Assembly (NCBI GenBank): GCA_934728585.1
Contig: CAKVDZ010000017.1
Coordinates: forward strand, 1 to 16,864
Source: an uncultured Candidatus Melainabacteria bacterium
Lineage (GTDB): Bacteria; Cyanobacteriota; Vampirovibrionia; Gastranaerophilales; Gastranaerophilaceae
Direction of reading: 5' to 3'
DNA length: 16,864 bases
The position numbers and the translations under genes are program-made. The notes under the pieces are model-generated. The model ran no database searches, had not been told where the DNA came from, and was given only the letters and a program-made list of their open reading frames with translations. Shown here piece by piece: positions 7,540-13,564 of this stretch (within the stretch, counting starts at the first letter, position 1; each line of letters opens with the position of its first letter).

Positions 7540-8121
7540 ATGAAAAAATTTGTTTTATTATTTCTAGTTATTTGTTTAACTTCTTTTTCAATAGCTACAG
7601 CTAAAGATAAAGAATACGTTGGACTTTCAACTATTAATCCAGAAAAGAACGCATATATCCATAATAATTTAGGTTTGGGTTACTTGAATATGGGTCAATA
7701 TGGTGCTGCAATTCAAGAATTTAAGATTGCGATATCTCTAAACCCTGACACTCAAGCAACTTCTATATATTTTAATAATTTGGGAGAAACATACTTAAAG
7801 TTGTCATATTATAATTCAGCCTTAGACTGTTTTGAACGTGCAATTCAGAGATATCCACTTAATTTTAAATACTACTTAAACCTTGTAACAGCCTATCAAA
7901 TGCAGGGAGTTTTAGATAGTAAGTTAAAACAATTAACACGTTATAAAAAATCTCCACTCGACGACATTACTATTGGGCTTATTTATATTGCAAAAGGACA
8001 AACTAATCGTGGAATAACTATTTTAGACAATTTTGTTATGAACGAACCTAAATTACTTATTACAGATGGTGTAAAGTATTATATTAAAGGCATGACTGAG
8101 GCTCAGAAGTCCTCAAGATAA
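7540..8121 (+). CDS. Small exported TPR protein
   Basis: 193 residues with a signal peptide (MKK, hydrophobic 4-18, likely cleavage after ATA near 21). Two good TPRs begin at about residues 38 (NNLGLGYLNMGQYGAAIQEF) and 76 (NNLGETYLKLSYYNSALDCF). Two or three weaker repeats fill the rest. It is a periplasmic or outer-membrane-facing scaffold, like the larger TPR protein three genes upstream. The ATG is two bases after the MBL-gene stop and has no clear Shine-Dalgarno, so translation probably continues from the gene before. It closes the operon. The last 38 bases overlap the end of the minus-strand TOPRIM gene, and I see no terminator between the two. Confidence 0.85.
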   Translation: MKKFVLLFLVICLTSFSIATAKDKEYVGLSTINPEKNAYIHNNLGLGYLNMGQYGAAIQEFKIAISLNPDTQATSIYFNNLGETYLKLSYYNSALDCFERAIQRYPLNFKYYLNLVTAYQMQGVLDSKLKQLTRYKKSPLDDITIGLIYIAKGQTNRGITILDNFVMNEPKLLITDGVKYYIKGMTEAQKSSR

Positions 8122-9082
8122 GTTCTTTCATTATTGAATTGATTTCTTCAGAAACATCTGCAGTTGAATTAACATGATTTTTTATAAGTTGAGCAAATTC
8201 AGCTTTTTTAAACTCATGAAATCCTTTTTTCTTAAAGATTTCCTCTAAATTTTTAACCATGCTTTCATCTTCAAATTCACTTTCTTCAATTGAATTTAAG
8301 TTTGCAAAGTGGTCATTTAAAGTTCTCAAAATAAGCTCTTTAGGTAATATATCTTCAAATTCTCCACCGTTGATTAGGTGGATTTTATCAATTTTTCTCA
8401 ACTTTGGCTTAATTTGATTGTAATTTTCTTGAGCATCATTATCTAGCAAAACAAACATAGGCAATTTTAGTTGTTCTGACAATAAATAAAACATTTTTAC
8501 AACCTGATTTTTTCCACCCGCAGAAACAATCTGAATACCTTTCTCATCAAAATCAAAGCCACATTGTTTTGCAAAAATTGGAAGCAAAGTTTCTTCTGTA
8601 ATTCCTTCTACTATTACGACTTCACGAATAGGAAATTTAGTTTTGTACTCATATTCATGACATTTTGATAAGGTTTTTAGCCATTTTAAATTCTGTACAG
8701 AATTATCTGAAATCAGGTTAATAAACGCATTATAATTAATTGCATTATCTAAAAGAATATTGATATTTTCATTTAAATTAAAAATATTATTTTCATAAGT
8801 CTTAAGTTTTTTGTTAATTTCTAGGTTATTTTCAATATGTCCGAAAATTTCTTCTAATGAACTATTTATAATATTTTCAGCAAAATACTTAATAGAGGCA
8901 TAATCCATAACCTCCAAGTCTTTTTTCTTAAACTTAGGTTCAATCAAATTAGATAGAATAATATCAAAAAAAACTCTCAAATACTTTTGTTCAGTGTACT
9001 TAAAACGAGTTAATCTATCAATAGAAATAACCAGTTGTTCACGTGTTAGATTTTTTATCTTTAAATTCGTAGTACACCTCAA
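8084..9082 (-). CDS. Stand-alone OLD-type TOPRIM domain protein
   Basis: 332 residues. The C-terminal half carries a TOPRIM fold of the OLD-nuclease type: catalytic E159 in VVIVEGITEETLL (155-167), a glycine loop SAGGKNQV (187-194), the metal-binding DND (214-216) in FVLLDNDA, and acidic EFED (241-244) further on. OLD nucleases use such a domain to cut DNA but normally carry an N-terminal ABC-type ATPase. Here the first 150 residues are helical and Asn/Lys/Glu-rich with no Walker A or signature motif. The frame opens with TTG at 9082; an in-frame TAA lies three codons upstream and no ATG or GTG is usable, so TTG is the only reasonable start. It sits between envelope genes, with a palindrome at its promoter. 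Confidence 0.75.
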   Translation of the reverse strand: MRCTTNLKIKNLTREQLVISIDRLTRFKYTEQKYLRVFFDIILSNLIEPKFKKKDLEVMDYASIKYFAENIINSSLEEIFGHIENNLEINKKLKTYENNIFNLNENINILLDNAINYNAFINLISDNSVQNLKWLKTLSKCHEYEYKTKFPIREVVIVEGITEETLLPIFAKQCGFDFDEKGIQIVSAGGKNQVVKMFYLLSEQLKLPMFVLLDNDAQENYNQIKPKLRKIDKIHLINGGEFEDILPKELILRTLNDHFANLNSIEESEFEDESMVKNLEEIFKKKGFHEFKKAEFAQLIKNHVNSTADVSEEINSIMKELILRTSEPQSCL

Positions 9083-9083
9083 T

Positions 9084-9097
9084 AATTGTTAACAATT
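9084..9097. promoter_or_regulatory. Perfect 14-bp palindrome, candidate operator of the TOPRIM gene
   Basis: AATTGTTAACAATT is a perfect palindrome one base upstream of the TTG start. It is located at about +1 to +15 of the transcript predicted from the TATAAT at 9105-9110, the classic place for a repressor site. Chance palindromes occur in AT-rich DNA, so this needs comparison with other genomes. Confidence 0.45.
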
Positions 9098-9104
9098 TTA
9101 ATAT

Positions 9105-9110
9105 ATTATA
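9105..9110 (-). promoter_or_regulatory. -10 element (TATAAT) of the TOPRIM gene
   Basis: Read on the minus strand this is a perfect TATAAT. The region 17 bases upstream (TTTTAA) is a poor -35. Predicted transcription start near 9098 gives a leader of about 16 bases without a Shine-Dalgarno, so the transcript would be nearly leaderless. Confidence 0.45.
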
Positions 9111-9152
9111 CCCTAAAATAGCAAATTTTAAAAGTTATTTACGTTTAATAAT

Positions 9153-9158
9153 TATAAA
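9153..9158 (+). promoter_or_regulatory. Candidate -10 element (TATAAA) for the gene at 9179
   Basis: TATAAA lies 20 bases before ATG 9179. An AAGG ribosome binding site follows at 9166-9169, nine bases from the ATG. No good -35 is visible at the usual spacing. Confidence 0.3.
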
Positions 9159-9178
9159 GTAAATTAAGGCGCTTTTTA

Positions 9179-10486
9179 ATGATATCAAATTTAAACGGTA
9201 TTACAAATACAAATATTTATGTTCAACCTGCAAAAACTAAAGTTAATGCAGGCATTTCTGCGTCTTATTACAACAATAATACTGTTACTCGCCCATCATT
9301 TACTTCATACAACCCTGTAAACGTAGTTAAAACTACATTACAGTCATCTTCTGATATTCAAAAATTTACTGAAGTTTCCGCAAATCTTGATGCAGAGGGT
9401 AAAAAATCACTTGATTATATGTTAAAAACAGGTGTTTTGCTAAACAATAAATCAAATGATAAATCATCTACTTTAGACAATTTGCACAAAATTATTACAA
9501 ACAAACGTGCTAACGGCTTAGATGCAAAAACAATGTTGAACGATACAGTAAAAACAATTGCTAATCCATTTATTATCACTCAACATTTTGGAAATATTCC
9601 TGATAATATTAAACCCGTTTTAAAAGAATACGACCCATCAACAACAGAAGTTCCACATTCTGGTTGCTGTGTTGCTGCAAGTATTGAATATAATTTGGCA
9701 AGCCAAATGCCCGCTGAATTTGCCAGAGTTGCAGAAGGTCTTTCTTCTGAAAAAATGGCTAGTACAAAAACAATTGATTTAAAAAATCTTTGTGAAAACC
9801 AAGACGACGCAAAATGGCTTTTAGATAACTTTAAAATTCCTTATCAAATGAAAGACGGAAATAAAGCTGAAGTTACTATTGCGCCTGACAAAAACTCAAT
9901 TTTTAGAGCACATATTCAAACTATTGATAGAGATTCTCTAGAAAGATCACCTTTAGATGTTTTAATGCAATCAACATTTATGAATGTTGGCTCTCAACAA
10001 ACTTATAACTCATTAAACGATGTACGTGTTGCATCATTCGGTCCTGGAGATAGAGGTCTTGTTGAAATTGAAAAAACATTCACTGAATCTATCGTAACAG
10101 ATACAAACAAAACTTCAGTAACGTTCCAAGATGTTAAGGAAGCACAAGATGAAAATGGTAATCCTGTTGCAAGATTAGTTGGACATACAGCTGATGCAAA
10201 TACAATTAAACGTAGCTTGTTGAATTCAATGGCTATGGGACAAAATGTAATTATTGGTTACACTTCAACTGATGAAGATAACAATATCGTTAATGGTCAC
10301 GAAATTACTGTAATTGGAGCGAAAACAACAGCAGATGGAAAATTAATCTTTGTATGCAACGACACAGATGACGATTCGTCTGAACCTGTTGAATATCACG
10401 AAGATTATATAGTTCCAAGGATACACCACGTAGGTTTACCGACAGAAGTTGTTGAAGCTGATAATAAATTAAAATCAATTGCTTAA
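9179..10486 (+). CDS. Uncharacterised protein with a possible papain-like cysteine hydrolase core
   Basis: 435 residues; family not recognised. The first 50 residues are Asn/Thr/Ser-rich and look unstructured (NTNIYV ... YYNNNTVTRPSFTSYNP), without a signal peptide or membrane span. Three later segments have the order and context of papain-fold or C39-like peptidases: SGCCVAAS with C163/C164 at the start of a helix, NGHEITVIGA with H374 at the start of a strand, and VCNDTDDD with N394/D395 after the next strand. Q135 could serve the oxyanion hole. This makes a Cys-His-Asn hydrolase or transglutaminase-like fold plausible but unproven. It stands alone between a divergent promoter region and a strong terminator. 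AAGG nine bases upstream supports the ATG. Confidence 0.7.
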   Translation: MISNLNGITNTNIYVQPAKTKVNAGISASYYNNNTVTRPSFTSYNPVNVVKTTLQSSSDIQKFTEVSANLDAEGKKSLDYMLKTGVLLNNKSNDKSSTLDNLHKIITNKRANGLDAKTMLNDTVKTIANPFIITQHFGNIPDNIKPVLKEYDPSTTEVPHSGCCVAASIEYNLASQMPAEFARVAEGLSSEKMASTKTIDLKNLCENQDDAKWLLDNFKIPYQMKDGNKAEVTIAPDKNSIFRAHIQTIDRDSLERSPLDVLMQSTFMNVGSQQTYNSLNDVRVASFGPGDRGLVEIEKTFTESIVTDTNKTSVTFQDVKEAQDENGNPVARLVGHTADANTIKRSLLNSMAMGQNVIIGYTSTDEDNNIVNGHEITVIGAKTTADGKLIFVCNDTDDDSSEPVEYHEDYIVPRIHHVGLPTEVVEADNKLKSIA

Positions 10487-10502
10487 ATTATAGATTTAAC
10501 TT

Positions 10503-10538
10503 AAATAAAAGTGGTCTATGTACCGCTTTTATTTGTTT
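10503..10538. terminator. Bidirectional terminator between convergent genes
   Basis: A 13-bp stem pairs 10503-10515 with 10522-10534 (AAATAAAAGTGGT / ACCGCTTTTATTT, one T-G pair) around a six-base loop, with T-rich 3' flank on the plus strand. It lies 16 bases after the stop of the gene ending at 10486 and overlaps the stop codon of the minus-strand glycosyltransferase, so it probably serves both. Confidence 0.75.
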
Positions 10539-11467
10539 TCTAACTTTTTAACTCTTATTTGAATATCTTCAAGTAATTTTCTGTTAATTGCTGACAAATC
10601 CGCAAGAACGGCAATTAAACCGACTTGAATTCCTGTTAAAATTAATATCGCAGCAAGAATTAAAGACTGAATATGTCCATTTCCGCCAACTGTAAAATAA
10701 AAATACAAAAATCTTCCACCGAGAATTAACCCCAATAATAAAAATATTATTGCAAAAGTTACAAAAAATCTAAATGGACGGTAGACAATAAACATTCTAA
10801 GCATTGTAAACGTTGAATTTTTGATGTATTGGAAAATATTTTTAACCAATCTTGATTTTCTTGTATCAGGGTTGGTTCTAACAGGTATAGATACTACATT
10901 CAAGCCCTTTGCTTTTGCTTGTATAATTGTTTCCATAGTATAAGTGTAATTGTCAAAAACATTCAACAGATTTGCCGCTTCTGCAGAAAATGCCCTAAAT
11001 CCACTTGGAGCATCTTCTATCTTTGTAGATGAAACAAGTCGCATAAATGCAGAACCACATTTTTGCAAAAGTTTTTTAATAGGTGAAAAAGATTTAATAT
11101 TATTGATAGGTCTAGCTCCAATAACCATATCAGCTTGTTTATCTAAAATAGGTTTTACAAGTTTTTCAATATCCTCTGCACAATATTGATTATCAGCGTC
11201 TGTATTAACAATAATATCTGCGCCATATTTAAGGCATTCATTCAAACCTGTTTTGAAGGCACCAGCAAGCCCTACGTGACGATTTAACTTAACTATATGA
11301 TTAACACCATTCCAATTTGCAATATCGGCTGTTTTATCACGAGAGCCATCATCTATAACAAGAGTTTCTATAATATCAATGCCGTCAATGTGTTTTGGAA
11401 GTTCACTTAACGTTGCTGGCAAAGTTTCTTCTTCATTATAACAAGGTATTTGAATTATTAACTTCAT
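10529..11467 (-). CDS. Polyprenyl-phosphate glycosyltransferase, GT2 (DPM1/GtrB-like)
   Basis: 312 residues. The GT-A domain starts at once with IIQIPCYNEEETLPATL. It shows DDGSRDKT (39-46), the metal-binding DAD (90-92) in VNTDADNQY, and DAPSGFRAF (152-160), the acceptor-side block of dolichol- and undecaprenyl-phosphate sugar transferases. Two spans at about 233-258 and 266-289 anchor the C-terminus, as in GtrB. It should move a sugar from a nucleotide donor onto polyprenyl phosphate on the cytosolic face. The lipid-linked sugar is the donor used by GT-C enzymes such as the one encoded divergently 40 bases away. AAGGA (11475-11479, minus strand) supports the ATG. The sugar cannot be predicted from sequence. 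Confidence 0.9.
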   Translation of the reverse strand: MKLIIQIPCYNEEETLPATLSELPKHIDGIDIIETLVIDDGSRDKTADIANWNGVNHIVKLNRHVGLAGAFKTGLNECLKYGADIIVNTDADNQYCAEDIEKLVKPILDKQADMVIGARPINNIKSFSPIKKLLQKCGSAFMRLVSSTKIEDAPSGFRAFSAEAANLLNVFDNYTYTMETIIQAKAKGLNVVSIPVRTNPDTRKSRLVKNIFQYIKNSTFTMLRMFIVYRPFRFFVTFAIIFLLLGLILGGRFLYFYFTVGGNGHIQSLILAAILILTGIQVGLIAVLADLSAINRKLLEDIQIRVKKLENK

Positions 11468-11491
11468 AGATTATTCCTTATTTTGATTTTT

Positions 11492-11499
11492 AGTATACA
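11492..11499. promoter_or_regulatory. Overlapping divergent -10 elements between two glycosyltransferase genes
   Basis: AGTATACA reads as TATACA on the plus strand (11494-11499) and TATACT on the minus strand (11497-11492). Both are good -10 matches inside a 40-base divergent gap. Plus-strand transcription would begin near 11506, so the gene at 11508 may be leaderless; it also has no Shine-Dalgarno. Neither -35 is convincing. Confidence 0.3.
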
Positions 11500-11507
11500 A
11501 TTAAAAT

Positions 11508-13148
11508 ATGAATATTACAATTTTTTGGATATGTGTTATTACAATAATTGGCTTTGTGCTACGATTTATCGGACTGGATAAAGATGGCGGTCTTTGGAAT
11601 GACGAATATATTTCTTGGTTTATCGCCTCTGCTCCAACTTTTAAATCTTTCATAAATGGTATATTATCACAATGCCATATGCCGATTTATTATATTTATT
11701 TAAAACTAGTTATGCTATTTGGTGGCAATAATGACTTAGTTTTAAGATTTTCATCAATAATTCCTGCAGTTGTGTCAATTCCAATTATGTACATGGTTGG
11801 TAAAGAAAAAACTAAACTAACAGGTATAATGTGTGCTCTTTTTACAGCATTAAGCAGTTTTCTAATATATTATTCTCAAGAAGTTAGATTTTACACTCTT
11901 TTATTCTTATTTTCTGCATTATCACTATATTTTACAATTCGAATGCTAAAAAAGCCAAATAAAAAAAATTTAATTGGCTTAATTGTAAGTAATTTCTTAA
12001 TTATTTTTACTCATACAATTGGCTTTGTTTACGTATTTTTTGATGTAATATTTATCTGTTATTATTTGAGAAAACTATATAAAAAAGCAGTGAATAACAT
12101 TTCTATTTTCACTGCTATATTATTTTTAATTTCATCACCGTTAATTATAAAAATATTTACTACAGTTTCATTTTCTCAGTGGTGGGCACCGTTTTCGTTT
12201 AAAAGAGTAATTCAACTATTCTCTGATTACTTTACACCTGTAATATCAAAAATTTTGCTATTAGAAAATATTCACAGTATTGATTTTAATTCAATTTTCC
12301 TAATATTGCCATTAATCATCGTAACACTTGTATTTTGCGCAACTATTTTTGACAAAAACATTAGACGAGAAAGTAAATTAGGTTTAATCGCTCTGGCTAC
12401 TTTATCTGTTCTAATAATTGCTTCTATCAGCGGAAAGTTAGTTTTAGAATCTAAATATGCGATTGAAATTTATCCAATTTTAATATTTTTATTCTGCGCC
12501 ACAATTGATAGTTGCGAAAAAGTTTGGTTTAAAATCGCAATATTTGTAATTTTCTTTAGCTTTCAAATTATGTACTCAATAAGTCCTTATTACGCACCAT
12601 TCTTACCTAGAGAAGAAGGTAACAAATATGTTGCAAAACTTTTAAATAATGCAAAATTAAAAGATGGTGACTTCATTGTTCTAACTTACTACCCAAAAGA
12701 TAGATTTGAAAAGTATTTTAACTTTGATAAATATAACGTAACAGAAATTCACAAGGGTAATTTTAACGAATATTACTCTCCTGCAATAACATATCAAGAA
12801 GCAGTTAAAATCGGTAAAAGAGAGTATCAAGGTGCATTTATAAACTCAATTAGACCAGTAAATGAATTTACAGGTGATACTTTAATTGATGAAATTAATG
12901 ACAATATATATTTCAAAGTCAAAAAAGGTCAAAAAGTTGCATTTATATTCTTAGATTCAGTTTCATTTTTAGACGAAAACATCTTTGGTGCAATTGTAAC
13001 AGATAAAAAAGCCTACAAACAAGCTCCTTTATTGTATTTGGTATTTTCTAACATAAGAAACGAAATAATAAAAACATTACCAGTTAATGCTAAAAATATT
13101 CGTTATGAAGTTGCAGGCGCGTGGACTTTGGTTAGCTTTGAATACTAG
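11508..13148 (+). CDS. GT-C membrane glycosyltransferase (ArnT/PMT-like, GT39/GT83 type)
   Basis: 546 residues, strongly hydrophobic over the first 360 with about ten membrane spans, then a soluble domain of about 180 residues expected outside the membrane. The first outer loop carries LWNDEYISW with the catalytic-type D32-E33. Next come CHMPIYYIYLKL (H57, P59) and YYSQEVRFYTLL (121-132), all typical of PMT-2/ArnT-like enzymes. These take a sugar from polyprenyl phosphate and attach it to a protein or envelope lipid on the outer face. The neighbouring GT2 is the natural source of donor. The ATG must be at or near 11508, because the first conserved block begins at residue 18. It ends base-to-base against the convergent gene at 13149. 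Confidence 0.85.
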   Translation: MNITIFWICVITIIGFVLRFIGLDKDGGLWNDEYISWFIASAPTFKSFINGILSQCHMPIYYIYLKLVMLFGGNNDLVLRFSSIIPAVVSIPIMYMVGKEKTKLTGIMCALFTALSSFLIYYSQEVRFYTLLFLFSALSLYFTIRMLKKPNKKNLIGLIVSNFLIIFTHTIGFVYVFFDVIFICYYLRKLYKKAVNNISIFTAILFLISSPLIIKIFTTVSFSQWWAPFSFKRVIQLFSDYFTPVISKILLLENIHSIDFNSIFLILPLIIVTLVFCATIFDKNIRRESKLGLIALATLSVLIIASISGKLVLESKYAIEIYPILIFLFCATIDSCEKVWFKIAIFVIFFSFQIMYSISPYYAPFLPREEGNKYVAKLLNNAKLKDGDFIVLTYYPKDRFEKYFNFDKYNVTEIHKGNFNEYYSPAITYQEAVKIGKREYQGAFINSIRPVNEFTGDTLIDEINDNIYFKVKKGQKVAFIFLDSVSFLDENIFGAIVTDKKAYKQAPLLYLVFSNIRNEIIKTLPVNAKNIRYEVAGAWTLVSFEY

Positions 13149-13562
13149 TTATTTAACATAAAAATCAGCGACAACTAAAGGCTTATGCAACATATTTTTG
13201 TCAAAGATTTCCATATAATAATGTCCACCCGTGTGCATTACGACATAATCTGTAAAAAAATGCGGAGAATCCTTATTAATCCTATATTCATTTGTATAAA
13301 CAATGCCAGATAATGTATTCCAAGGGCCTTTGTCTGTAGCGCTAACAACTTGTACCTTAATAAAGTTAGCTTTTATTGGCTTATTTGACATAAATAACCA
13401 ATAAATTCGTTCACCTTTAGCAAAAGAACGCGTATACGAACCAGCAGTTTCTCTGGTAAAAGGAACTTTATTAAAAATTATGCCATACTTGAATTTCTTT
13501 GGAATTGTAAATCCAGAAGTAAAAACTGTTATTAAAAGCAAAAGTAATATTATTTTTTTCAT
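13149..13562 (-). CDS. Small secreted protein of unknown function
   Basis: 137 residues with a clear signal peptide (MKK, then ILLLLLITVF, likely cleavage near 18-20). The mature part of about 118 residues has no cysteine, looks beta-rich (alternating hydrophobic residues, GERIYWLFMSN, ANFIKVQVV, HYYMEIFD) and ends in ADFYVK. I do not recognise the family. It could be an Ig-like or other beta-sandwich domain. The ATG is two bases after the stop of the large TPR gene and has no Shine-Dalgarno, so the two are probably translated together. That makes it a likely partner of the TPR scaffold in the periplasm or at the surface. Confidence 0.75.
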   Translation of the reverse strand: MKKIILLLLLITVFTSGFTIPKKFKYGIIFNKVPFTRETAGSYTRSFAKGERIYWLFMSNKPIKANFIKVQVVSATDKGPWNTLSGIVYTNEYRINKDSPHFFTDYVVMHTGGHYYMEIFDKNMLHKPLVVADFYVK

Positions 13563-13564
13563 AA

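Noticed and set aside
8084..10486. Phage-defence island (TOPRIM protein plus Cys protein)
   Set aside because: The two genes diverge from each other. No helicase, ATPase, restriction or integrase gene is near, and base composition does not change.
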